Position numbers and translations under genes: made by a program. Positions 1 to 6,825 of a stretch of 17,576 nt of DNA are shown here, one piece after another. The stretch is from Nanobdellota archaeon (GTDB lineage Archaea; Nanobdellota; Nanobdellia; Pacearchaeales; GW2011-AR1): contig DAOWJD010000060.1 of NCBI GenBank assembly GCA_030640565.1, forward strand, positions 1 to 17,576, given 5' to 3'. The notes beneath the pieces are model-generated. The model did no database searches, was not told where the DNA came from, and saw nothing but the letters and a program-made list of their open reading frames with translations. Position 1 is the first letter of the stretch. Each line of letters opens with the position of its first letter.

Positions 1-73
1 TTCTACATTGATTATATGAATGTCCTTTTAATTTAAGCTTGAAAAATTCTTTTCTTATCTTTTCTTTTTTCAT
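1..73 (-). CDS. N-terminal fragment of a possible HTH transposase/integrase, cut by window edge
   Basis: An open frame starts at ATG 73-71 on the minus strand and runs out of the window after 24 codons. It begins MKKEKIRKEFFKLKLKGHSY and continues N-Q-C-R. The lysine-rich amphipathic start followed by K-G-H-S-Y-x-Q-C resembles the helix-turn-helix head of integrase-type DDE transposases in DPANN archaea; that is a recollection of the family's look, not an alignment. No catalytic residues lie inside the window. No clear TATA-like box sits about 26 nt upstream, unlike the other genes here; a GC-rich hairpin (78-99) occupies the space instead. It could equally be an ordinary DNA-binding protein or a chance frame. 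Confidence 0.4.
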   Translation of the reverse strand, partial: MKKEKIRKEFFKLKLKGHSYNQCR

Positions 74-77
74 CTAA

Positions 78-99
78 TTCGCAGGATTTCGCCTGCGAA
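78..99. repeat. perfect 8-bp inverted repeat (GC-rich hairpin)
   Basis: Arms TTCGCAGG (78-85) and CCTGCGAA (92-99) are exact reverse complements around a 6-nt loop. This is the most GC-rich spot in an otherwise AT-rich leader and ends 5 nt before the start codon of the minus-strand fragment at the left edge. It could be a subterminal hairpin of an insertion sequence, a translational hairpin in the leader of that gene, or a terminator remnant. A second, smaller perfect palindrome, GACATATGTC, lies at 119-128. No run of T follows the hairpin closely on either strand, which argues against a simple terminator. Confidence 0.5.
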
Positions 100-162
100 C
101 TAATTTTCGGTTCCTTACGACATATGTCTATTGCTTGCACAATATCTTTTTCAATACAAAAC

Positions 163-170
163 CTTAAAAA
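163..170 (+). promoter_or_regulatory. TATA-like box of the HD-domain gene
   Basis: CTTAAAAA is centred about 25.5 nt before the ATG at 192, the spacing expected for a leaderless archaeal transcript. This spacing is the main reason for choosing ATG 192 over the in-frame TTG at 180. Confidence 0.5.
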
Positions 171-191
171 CATTTTTTATTGTTAATTTTT

Positions 192-875
192 ATGGAAAAT
201 GGTTCTTTATTAGAAAAAACAAAGCAATTGGTTAAACCTCAATATAATGAAATTGATAATTGGACCCATGGCTGGCCACATATAACAAATGTAAGAGATA
301 CTTCGTTTCAATTAGCAAAGAGAAAAGGTGCTAAAAAAGATATTACAGGAATAATTGCTTATTGTCATGATTTGGGAAGAATTATTGAGGAAAAAGAAAA
401 ACTTCCAGACCATGCAACACTTTCTGTAGAGCCCACCATAAGGGTTTTAGATCAACTTACACCTGCTTTAAGCCAGCACGATTTTGGAACAATTATAGGA
501 GCAATAGCAGTTCATTCTGATTTTAATTATGTAGGAAATAAAGAATATGCAAAAATTCTTAGAGATGCAGATAAAGTAGATTCATTAGGTGCTTGGGGAA
601 TTTTAAGATCAATTAAATTTACTTTAAAGAAAGATTTTGTTCCACAAGAAGAAATACTAAAAAATCAAAACAATCCTAAAGCATTAGAAGAATTAGCAGA
701 AAAAAGCATTTTTATTTTAAAAAAACAACCAAAATCAAAAGAAAAATATAGACTAAATTTAAATAAAATTTCAGAGTGGATTGAAAAAGAATTGTTTCAT
801 TTAAAATCAACTTATAATCTTTTCTCAGATAAAATGGAATATATATTAAATGTGAAAAAGAATTTTGATTTTTAA
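192..875 (+). CDS. HD-domain metal-dependent phosphohydrolase, substrate unknown
   Basis: A 227-residue protein with the HD-superfamily pattern. H30 (in HGWPHI) is followed by H59-D60 (AYCHDLGR), H74, H108 (AVHSD) and D125/D127 (RDADKVDSLG), the usual order of metal ligands in this fold. The length and the DADKVDSLGAWGI block recall the small stand-alone HD hydrolases of the YedJ/YpgQ kind, some of which act on nucleotides; the substrate cannot be told from sequence. There is no signal peptide and no membrane segment, so it should be cytoplasmic. The C-terminal third is lysine-rich and helical. It has its own promoter and is convergent with the methyltransferase gene; only 11 nt separate the two stop codons. 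It shows no obvious tie to the glycan genes. Family confidence is high, function is open. Confidence 0.8.
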   Translation: MENGSLLEKTKQLVKPQYNEIDNWTHGWPHITNVRDTSFQLAKRKGAKKDITGIIAYCHDLGRIIEEKEKLPDHATLSVEPTIRVLDQLTPALSQHDFGTIIGAIAVHSDFNYVGNKEYAKILRDADKVDSLGAWGILRSIKFTLKKDFVPQEEILKNQNNPKALEELAEKSIFILKKQPKSKEKYRLNLNKISEWIEKELFHLKSTYNLFSDKMEYILNVKKNFDF

Positions 876-886
876 TCAGATGATTT

Positions 887-2563
887 TCATTCTTGAATAG
901 AAACTCTAATTACATCGTCTTCAAAACCACTTCCTGCTCTTGATTCAGAATCCATTTCAATAAAAACTGATTTCTCAAGTGCCTTGAATCTATGGATAAT
1001 TAATGAAGGGATTGTTATGAGGTCTCCTGGCTCCAAGATTATTTTCTTTACTTTTGTAGGAGAGTCTGCTTTAGCAAGTAAAATTTCAAATTTCCCAGAC
1101 AAAAGGTAAGTATATTGTTTAGATATTTTATGATAATGATTTGCTCTTATAGCATCTTTTTCAGTGGTGATTATTCCAACATGATTTATTTCCTCATTAA
1201 TTAAATCGCTTATCTCCCCCCTATCATCCTTAAAAGCAGGAGTTACCTTATTTATTTTAACACCAAATAAATCATCTGTTTTAATTTCTTCAATAATGAT
1301 TGGTTTAGGAATAGGAATTATAAATTTACCACCCCTCCTCAAAAATTCCTGATTGTTTTTGATTATTTCTGAAGCAAAATTCCAAGCAAAAATAATTCCA
1401 TAATCAGGGAAACGTTCTTCATTATAAATTTTCTCTTCAGCCATAATAGGAATATGCATGCCCGGAGTATGGTGGCCAACTTTTATTGAAGATTTTTCAG
1501 CCATATAGTCTATTAAATTATTATCTATTTCACAATAATTTAAGAGGGTGTTTCCTTTTGCAGGAGCACTAATCCCAACTATTTTCTTTCCCTGTTTCTT
1601 CAAATCTTTCAATAAACTTAAAAATTGATTCTTATGTTCTTTAACTTTCATAGAGAAAGCATTCAATGTTTCTTTTTCATAAATTTTTCTTCTTTCTTCT
1701 AAATCCAATAGTTTCCTTACATTTTGTTCTATATTCCTTCTTCCCTTTTTCCCAACAAAAACTCTAAGTGTTCCTCCATGTATAGGATATTCTTCTACAT
1801 CAAAAACTTCCATATTATATTTGTCAAAAAAACTTATTAGTGGCTTAATTAAAAGATATTCAAGATGATCTATGTAAATAGTATCATATTCCATATTTTC
1901 TATTAGGTCTACAAAATAAGGAGCTTCTATTACTAATACTCCGTCATCATCTAACAAAATATTTACACTTTCCATCAAACCTTTTTTATCGTCTATGTGG
2001 GAGAAAACATTTGTACAGGTAACTACCTTGGCCCGACCTTTTTCTTCAACAATCCTCCTAGAAATGGTGGGACTTATAAATTCTTGCCAGGTTTCAATCC
2101 CCTTCCTATTTGCTATTTCGGCAATTTTAGGGGCGGGATCTATTCCCAAAATATTAAGACCATTTTTTTTAAAGCCTTCTAATAAAACCCCTACATTACT
2201 CCCGATATCTACTGCTAAAGATCCTTGTGGGAGATTTAGTTTCCCCTTAATAGAATCAGCCATACGTAAGAAATGTTTTATTCCAGTTTCAGTCATAGAT
2301 GACTCATATTTGTATTTTTCTCCATATAATAATGAAGGATTTGCAGCATAAGTTAATTGAGTTAATCCACAATCCTGACATTGTGCAACTTTAAGAGGGA
2401 AAAAAAATTCCTCTTTATTTAGTTCATCAACAGAAAGAATTCCATCTGCAGCAGGCATAAGGCCCAAGTCTAAAAATTCATACAAATTTCTAGAATCACA
2501 CATCCTACAATTCTCTAGTTCTCTTCCCAAATATTTACCCATACTTATTTTCTCATTTTCCAT
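887..2563 (-). CDS. fusion of a sugar C-methyltransferase with a C-terminal cupin (isomerase/epimerase-like) domain
   Basis: 558 residues in two parts. The first is a complete SAM-dependent C-methyltransferase of the TcaB9/TylC3 type: a zinc site C19-x2-C22/C62-x2-C65, the YKYESS block at 84-89, the SAM motif D119-I-G-S-N-V-G125, a Y230-x-D232-H233-x2-Y236 element where relatives usually have YHEHxSY, and the C-terminal methyltransferase domain (GISAPAKGN near 331-339). Such enzymes methylate a ring carbon of a nucleotide-linked keto-sugar. From about residue 433 a cupin follows: RGE at 448-450, H476-x-H478, Q483 and H524, resembling WxcM/FdtA or RmlC-like sugar isomerases and epimerases. Typical relatives stop near 410 residues, so the extra 130 are an addition. 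It lies 7 nt after the glycosyltransferase stop in the same transcript. The methyltransferase part is secure; the cupin's reaction is inferred. Confidence 0.85.
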   Translation of the reverse strand: MENEKISMGKYLGRELENCRMCDSRNLYEFLDLGLMPAADGILSVDELNKEEFFFPLKVAQCQDCGLTQLTYAANPSLLYGEKYKYESSMTETGIKHFLRMADSIKGKLNLPQGSLAVDIGSNVGVLLEGFKKNGLNILGIDPAPKIAEIANRKGIETWQEFISPTISRRIVEEKGRAKVVTCTNVFSHIDDKKGLMESVNILLDDDGVLVIEAPYFVDLIENMEYDTIYIDHLEYLLIKPLISFFDKYNMEVFDVEEYPIHGGTLRVFVGKKGRRNIEQNVRKLLDLEERRKIYEKETLNAFSMKVKEHKNQFLSLLKDLKKQGKKIVGISAPAKGNTLLNYCEIDNNLIDYMAEKSSIKVGHHTPGMHIPIMAEEKIYNEERFPDYGIIFAWNFASEIIKNNQEFLRRGGKFIIPIPKPIIIEEIKTDDLFGVKINKVTPAFKDDRGEISDLINEEINHVGIITTEKDAIRANHYHKISKQYTYLLSGKFEILLAKADSPTKVKKIILEPGDLITIPSLIIHRFKALEKSVFIEMDSESRAGSGFEDDVIRVSIQE

Positions 2564-2570
2564 TTATCGA

Positions 2571-3692
2571 TTAAAACTTAGGATTTATATTTAATTTATC
2601 ATAAATTTTCAAATGCTCTTTAGCACATTTATCCCATGTTAATTCTTTAGCACGTTTTCGTCCTTTTTTCTGAATATCTTGTCTAAATTTCTTATTTTCA
2701 ATAAGTTTTTTTATACTTTCGTAATAATTTTTTTCACTATTTTCTATAAGCATGCCACCATTTTTGACTACTTCTAATAAAGCACCTAATTTACTTGCAA
2801 TAACCGCACAACCAGAAGCCATCGCTTCCAAAGGAATTAATTCAAATGTAGCTGTAGCCTCAACTAATTTATGCTTATATATGTATTTATTATATTTATA
2901 TATAAAAATATCTATACTCTGATAATGTTTAACAAGTTCTGATTCTTCTATATATCCCTTAAATATAACATTGGGATTCCCTTTCAATTTATCAAATCCA
3001 GCAGGTAGGTCTTTACCTCCAAGTATAATATTCACTTTTTCCCCATATTCTTTAAGGATTTTTTCGAACACGTTCCAGAGCTTTCCGTCCAAATCTCCCA
3101 GGGTTCCACCCTCATCTAAATTACCCAAAATCCCAATGTTTATTCGTTTTCCTGTTTTTTTTATAGATGGTTTAAATCTTTCTGTATCTACCCCTAGATG
3201 TATGCTAACAGTTTTCTTGGATAAATGAGGATATCTTTTGATTAATAATGTTCTTAAGTAATTAGATACAGCTACTATAAAATTAGCTGTGTTCAAAAGC
3301 TTGTATAAAACATTAAATATGTGATTAAGAGGAAATTTATAGAATATTGGATAAAGGTCATATTCTGTAACTATTCTTGGTTTTTTTAAAAGAAGAGCAA
3401 CAATATTAGTTTTCACATCATACGCATGAATTATATCAATAGACTTATCTTTACGCAATTTAAAAAACAAAGGAATATGGTAACCCAATCCAGAAAAGGA
3501 TCTTATCTTTGTCTTAAAAGTTTTAACTTTAACGACATTTAAATCATAAAAAGGGGTATTATCTCTTAAAAAAAGTTTAAAGTTGTATTTTTTATTAATT
3601 TTGTTTAAGGCCTTAAAAAGTTCTACAGGATATAATCCTTTTCCAGTACCTATGTAACTTTCTCCTATGATTGCAATAGTTTTTCTTTTCAT
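2571..3692 (-). CDS. glycosyltransferase, GT-B fold, GT4-like
   Basis: 373 residues in the two-Rossmann GT-B layout: an N-terminal acceptor domain (about 1-175), a linker at GVDTERFKP (167-175), then the donor domain opening with INIGILGNLDE and ending with the PLEAMASGCAVIAS block (287-300) that binds the nucleotide sugar. Of the family's E-x7-E pair, the second glutamate is present (E289) while the first position is Ala281, with Glu at 278 and 284 nearby; activity is plausible but the donor and linkage are unknown. No membrane segment is evident; it is expected to work on the cytoplasmic face on lipid-linked glycan. It heads the transcript that includes the methyltransferase/cupin gene (7-nt gap). 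ATG 3692 overlaps the stop of a 16-codon reading frame by ATGA. Confidence 0.88.
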   Translation of the reverse strand: MKRKTIAIIGESYIGTGKGLYPVELFKALNKINKKYNFKLFLRDNTPFYDLNVVKVKTFKTKIRSFSGLGYHIPLFFKLRKDKSIDIIHAYDVKTNIVALLLKKPRIVTEYDLYPIFYKFPLNHIFNVLYKLLNTANFIVAVSNYLRTLLIKRYPHLSKKTVSIHLGVDTERFKPSIKKTGKRINIGILGNLDEGGTLGDLDGKLWNVFEKILKEYGEKVNIILGGKDLPAGFDKLKGNPNVIFKGYIEESELVKHYQSIDIFIYKYNKYIYKHKLVEATATFELIPLEAMASGCAVIASKLGALLEVVKNGGMLIENSEKNYYESIKKLIENKKFRQDIQKKGRKRAKELTWDKCAKEHLKIYDKLNINPKF

Positions 3693-3739
3693 TTTCCCGC
3701 AATAAAATTATCCTTCTTCATTTCTTTTTTATCTTTCAT
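3689..3739 (-). CDS. possible 16-residue leader peptide overlapping the GT4 start
   Basis: ATG at 3739 opens a short frame, MKDKKEMKKDNFIAGK then TGA, whose stop overlaps the glycosyltransferase start as ATGA. The only good TATA-like sequence upstream (3756-3765) lies about 21-23 nt before this ATG, so the frame would sit at the very 5' end of the mRNA. This would be translational coupling through a leader peptide. It is short and lysine-rich in an AT-rich region and may be chance. Confidence 0.25.
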   Translation of the reverse strand: MKDKKEMKKDNFIAGK

Positions 3740-3755
3740 TAGTTTCAACATAATA

Positions 3756-3765
3756 TATTTTAATA
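3756..3765 (-). promoter_or_regulatory. TATA-like box for the GT4-methyltransferase unit
   Basis: On the minus strand this reads TATTAAAATA. It is the only TATA-like run in the 111-nt gap between gmd and the glycosyltransferase, about 68 nt before ATG 3692, implying a leader of roughly 40-45 nt. That is unlike the leaderless spacing elsewhere in the window. Confidence 0.35.
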
Positions 3766-3803
3766 GTTTGAGCAGTTAAATCCAACTTCCCTAAATTAAA
3801 TAA

Positions 3804-4832
3804 TCACCTATCAACAGCTTGCAAACCTTTTTCTCCCAATCTTTTAATATCATAATTAACCATCATTCTAGCAATTTCTTTGAATTTTGTTTTAGGTTCC
3901 CATCCTAATTCCCTTTTTGCTTTTTCAGGATTTCCCAAAAGACAATCCACTTCAACAGGTCTATAAAATTTAGGATTTACTTTAATAACAATTTTTCCAT
4001 TATATTTTCCCACTTCATTCATCCCTTCACCTTCCCACATTATGGGCATATCCACTACATTAAAGGCTTCTTCAACAAATTCCCTGACACTATGCGTTTC
4101 TCCAGTAGCAATAATATAGTCATCTGGTTTATCTTGCTGTAGCATTAACCACATAGCTTCTGCATAATCTCCTGCAAATCCCCAATCCCTCTTAGCATTT
4201 AAATTACCTAATTCAAAACATTCCTGAAAACCTAATTTTATCTTAGCAACAGAGTGAGATATTTTTCTTGTTACAAATTGTTTTCCCCTTGTTGGAGACT
4301 CGTGGTTAAATAATATACCATTACAAGCAAAAATACCATACGCTTCCTTATAGTGTTTGGTAATCCAGTAACCATAAACTTTGGCTATAGCATACGGATT
4401 ACTGGGATGAAATGGGGTTTTTTCTGTTTGAGGATTATCCTGTGCTTTACCAAACATCTCACTACTAGATGCCTGGTAGAATTTTATTTTGGGATTAATT
4501 AATCTAATTACTTCTAGAATTCTCAAAACACCAAGACCTGTTATATTTCCTGTTGATATTGGTTGGGTCCAAGATGCAGGAACAAAAGATTGCGAAGCAA
4601 GATTATAAATCTCATCCGGGTTTATTTCTCTCAAAAGTCTAATCAGAGACGCTGTGTCTGTCAAATCCCCATCAACTATCTGAATCCTATTTTTTATATC
4701 TCCAACTCTTTCAAATATATCCATACTTGTTCTACGATGCATACCATAAACTTTATAACCTTTATCTAAAAGAAATTTTGCCAAATAACTTCCATCCTGT
4801 CCTGTAAGTCCTGTTATTAAAGCTCTTTTCAT
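3804..4832 (-). CDS. gmd: GDP-mannose 4,6-dehydratase
   Basis: 342 residues, the normal Gmd length. It converts GDP-D-mannose to GDP-4-keto-6-deoxy-D-mannose, the entry to GDP-fucose, rhamnose, perosamine and other 6-deoxy sugars. Seen: the Rossmann start ITGLTGQDGSYLAKFLL, HRRTS (32-36) for NADP binding, the catalytic block ASSSEMFG (S123, E125) with Y147-x3-K151, and the family hallmark FNHESPTRG (175-183). It is an extended SDR, soluble and cytoplasmic. The gene has its own promoter inside the first copy of the 56-nt repeat; ATG 4832 is 25.5 nt from the TATA centre. An ATG 10 nt further upstream is out of frame. No fucose synthase or perosamine aminotransferase is beside it; the RmlD-like reductase at 6822-7658 is the nearest candidate for the next step. 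Confidence 0.95.
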   Translation of the reverse strand: MKRALITGLTGQDGSYLAKFLLDKGYKVYGMHRRTSMDIFERVGDIKNRIQIVDGDLTDTASLIRLLREINPDEIYNLASQSFVPASWTQPISTGNITGLGVLRILEVIRLINPKIKFYQASSSEMFGKAQDNPQTEKTPFHPSNPYAIAKVYGYWITKHYKEAYGIFACNGILFNHESPTRGKQFVTRKISHSVAKIKLGFQECFELGNLNAKRDWGFAGDYAEAMWLMLQQDKPDDYIIATGETHSVREFVEEAFNVVDMPIMWEGEGMNEVGKYNGKIVIKVNPKFYRPVEVDCLLGNPEKAKRELGWEPKTKFKEIARMMVNYDIKRLGEKGLQAVDR

Positions 4833-4888
4833 CTTTTTTCATATTGAATTTTATTTTTAAACTTAATGAAACTCAAACCTATATGATA
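4833..4888. repeat. 56-nt promoter repeat, copy 1 (upstream of gmd)
   Basis: Matches 5581-5636 at 51 of 56 positions with no gaps. Both copies abut the start codon of a minus-strand gene and carry its TATA-like box. Differences are at 4853, 4869, 4872, 4882 and 4885. Confidence 0.9.
4854..4861 (-). promoter_or_regulatory. TATA-like box of gmd
   Basis: TTTAAAAA on the minus strand, centred 25.5 nt before ATG 4832. It predicts a leaderless mRNA. It lies inside repeat copy 1. Confidence 0.55.
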
Positions 4889-4956
4889 GGCACAGATTAG
4901 ATTTATAAACACATATTTTTAATAGAAGAATGAAAAGTTCAAAAGTGGAAAATTAA

Positions 4957-5580
4957 TTATTCAATTAAAGTAATTGCTTTTTCTAAGTTCTCACTTACAT
5001 ATGGATGAAGTTTATTCAGTCTATCGTCTGTTTTGTTTCTCCACATATCTGGTGTTACAATTAAAGGATTATTATCTAATTCTTTAAATTTTAGTTCACC
5101 ATGGCCTTGCGCATAATAAATATGTCCATCATCTCTAATACCTTTCCCCCCATAACCAATTTTTTCAACAGGGAAAGGAGTTGTAGCCCAACCAAAACTT
5201 CCTCCTCCAAGATATACGAAATCACTTAATTTAAGATTACATTCTCTTTGAGCATTTTTTGAAAATGCATGTCTTAAATTAACTTGCTCTCTGGAAATTC
5301 CCCCACCAATTGGCCATAAATGTCCTTTAGCAGGATTTCCCTGTCTTGTGACAAGAAGAATACCTCTATTTTCCTCTTCATTTAAATAAGAAATTAAACC
5401 ATCAACACAATCCCTTACAAGAACTGAACGAGCCCCATTATAGGGCAAATCTCCTACAAAACCTGCTTCTAAATCTTTTTCTGTAAAATCAAGATGTCCT
5501 TCGTTTTCAAAATAAAATCTAGGTTCTGCATGTTGTCCAATAAATCTTATTTGCTCAGCAGTTAATCTCTTATTTTTCAT
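4957..5580 (-). CDS. Nudix-fold hydrolase, GDP-mannose-hydrolase-like, with divergent Nudix box
   Basis: 207 residues. The core LLVTRQGNPAKGHLWPIGGG (75-94) and the helix ending RECNLKL (112-118) form a Nudix fold, but the box G-x5-E-x7-REUxEExGU is degenerate: G92 and E98 are present, REUxEE reads KNAQRE (108-113), so only the last acidic residue, E113, remains. GDP-mannose mannosyl hydrolase (Gmm/NudD) shows the same losses and has a very similar LLGKR...NRPAQGYWFVPGGR stretch (recalled from the E. coli protein), where R79 here would match its catalytic arginine. Gmm genes often sit beside gmd, as this one does. The protein is about 45 residues longer than Gmm, including an extra N-terminal segment. 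It has its own promoter in repeat copy 2. Nudix fold fairly sure; hydrolysis of GDP-mannose is inference. Confidence 0.7.
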   Translation of the reverse strand: MKNKRLTAEQIRFIGQHAEPRFYFENEGHLDFTEKDLEAGFVGDLPYNGARSVLVRDCVDGLISYLNEEENRGILLVTRQGNPAKGHLWPIGGGISREQVNLRHAFSKNAQRECNLKLSDFVYLGGGSFGWATTPFPVEKIGYGGKGIRDDGHIYYAQGHGELKFKELDNNPLIVTPDMWRNKTDDRLNKLHPYVSENLEKAITLIE

Positions 5581-5636
5581 CTTTTTTCATATTGAATTTT
5601 CTTTTTAAACTTAATGGAATTCAAACCTACATAATA
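5581..5636. repeat. 56-nt promoter repeat, copy 2 (upstream of the Nudix gene)
   Basis: Second copy of the sequence at 4833-4888 (51/56 identical, direct orientation, offset 748 nt). It begins at the base next to ATG 5580, exactly as copy 1 does for gmd. Confidence 0.9.
5602..5609 (-). promoter_or_regulatory. TATA-like box of the Nudix gene
   Basis: TTTAAAAA on the minus strand, centred 25.5 nt before ATG 5580, identical in place to the gmd promoter. It predicts a leaderless mRNA. Confidence 0.55.
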
Positions 5637-5700
5637 AATAAGTATCTTTTAGTGAAAGTAACAATAAATTTCGAGCATATTTAAATCACAAGTAATTAAA

Positions 5701-5708
5701 TTTATAAG
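5701..5708 (+). promoter_or_regulatory. TATA-like box of the plus-strand GT4-SDR operon
   Basis: TTTATAAG is centred about 26.5 nt before ATG 5731, again leaderless spacing. Together with copy 2 of the repeat it makes a divergent promoter region between 5581 and 5730; no gene is seen in that gap. Confidence 0.55.
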
Positions 5709-5730
5709 GGTTCTTCTTTTCTCATAATCC

Positions 5731-6825
5731 ATGAAAATAGCAATGGTTTATCCCCACCCAAGTTCTGAAAAAGGGATTTCAGCATATTCTTTAAATTTAA
5801 TAGAAAATTTAAGAAAACAAAAGTTAAAAGTTGATGGAATAACTTTTATTTCTGGAAAACCATTTTCTGCATTTAAACATTTATTTAAACTTCTAAATTA
5901 TGATTTAATCCATACACAACACGAATACAATATGTTGGGATTTTTTGGACTCCCTTATTTTTTATTTCTTGGTTTTCTTGGATTATTTAAGAAAAAACAA
6001 TCTCTTGTTACAATGCACACAGTGCTTTCACAAAATGAAAAATTCAAAAGCGGGAAATTAAAAACCTTTTTAAGAAAAATACTCTATAAAGTTCAAAATA
6101 AATGGATAGATTGGACTTCTAACAAAATTGTTGTTCATGCAGAATCTTTTAAAAATATACTTATTAAAGAATATGCTATTTCTTCAAAGAAAATAGTTGT
6201 TTTACCTCATGCAATTATTGAAAACATAAAGACAATTAGTAAAATTCAAGCAAGAAAAGAATTAAAATTATCAGGGAAAGTTTATCTTTTAATCGGAACA
6301 ATGGTTCCAGATCATGGGCATGATATAATTATTAAGCAAGCAGATAAAATAAGAAAAACAATTTTGGTTGTTACCAATCCATCAGCAGTTAATTATAGAA
6401 ATGAAGAAAAAATAAAAAACTTTTTAGAATTAAATAAAAAAATTGTGAAAGAAAAACATTTTGAAACATTTGTAAGGTTTGATATAGGATTTATTCCTTA
6501 TAAAACATGGTGGGAATATTTTGCAGCATCAGATTTAATATTGCTTCCTTATAGGGGGGGAATTGGAAGCGGGATTTTTGCAGATGCCATGGCAATGAAA
6601 AAACCAGTTATTGCAAGTGGAGAATATTTTAATGAATTCGCAAAAAACTATGGTTGCATCAAACTAGCAAATAAAGACAATGAATTCCCAAAACTTATTC
6701 AAGAATCCATGAAACCAAAAAATTATAAAAAAATGATTAAAGAATGCGAAAGATATTTTAATAAAAATGGATTAACACCAATATCTAAAAAATATAAAAA
6801 ATTATATCTCTCTTTAACAAAATGA
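5731..6825 (+). CDS. glycosyltransferase, GT-B fold, GT4-like (divergent)
   Basis: 364 residues. The N-terminal acceptor domain starts MKIAMVYPHPSSEKGISAYS, including the glycine-containing loop of GT4 enzymes, and has LIHTQHEY at 59-66 and VTMHTVLS at 93-100. The donor domain has VVLPHAI, YLLIGTMVPDHGHD (185-198) and the acceptor-contact block ASDLILLPYRGG (266-277). The usual E-x7-E/EAMA region reads FADAMAMKKPVIAS, with D285 at the second glutamate position and no glutamate at the first, so it is a divergent member. A hydrophobic stretch near 71-86 (FFGLPYFLFLGFLGLF) could bind the membrane face where lipid-linked sugars sit. Its last four bases are the ATGA shared with the next gene, so the two are translated together. 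Donor and linkage unknown. Confidence 0.82.
   Translation: MKIAMVYPHPSSEKGISAYSLNLIENLRKQKLKVDGITFISGKPFSAFKHLFKLLNYDLIHTQHEYNMLGFFGLPYFLFLGFLGLFKKKQSLVTMHTVLSQNEKFKSGKLKTFLRKILYKVQNKWIDWTSNKIVVHAESFKNILIKEYAISSKKIVVLPHAIIENIKTISKIQARKELKLSGKVYLLIGTMVPDHGHDIIIKQADKIRKTILVVTNPSAVNYRNEEKIKNFLELNKKIVKEKHFETFVRFDIGFIPYKTWWEYFAASDLILLPYRGGIGSGIFADAMAMKKPVIASGEYFNEFAKNYGCIKLANKDNEFPKLIQESMKPKNYKKMIKECERYFNKNGLTPISKKYKKLYLSLTK

Noticed and set aside
33..173. 46-residue minus-strand frame starting at ATG 173
   Set aside because: It overlaps the transposase-like fragment in another frame and the promoter of the HD gene, has no TATA-like box at the usual distance, and its lysine-rich tail looks like frame-shifted AT-rich coding sequence. 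It cannot be fully excluded.
180..191. TTG start for the HD-domain gene
   Set aside because: ATG 192 lies 25.5 nt from the TATA-like box, as in other genes here, and the four extra residues (MLIF) add no conserved motif.
1995..2351. 118-residue plus-strand frame inside the methyltransferase/cupin gene
   Set aside because: It is antisense to the SAM-binding half of a clear enzyme and shows no motif of its own.
4840..4842. Second ATG 10 nt upstream of the gmd start (also in repeat copy 2)
   Set aside because: Out of frame with gmd, and only about 15 nt from the TATA centre, so probably outside the transcript.
4930..4956. TATA-like TTTATAAA at 4902-4909 followed 24.5 nt later by ATG and eight codons on plus
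   Set aside because: The frame is only eight codons long and ends before the Nudix gene. It may be a relic of a divergent promoter like the one before 5731, but there is too little sequence to support it.
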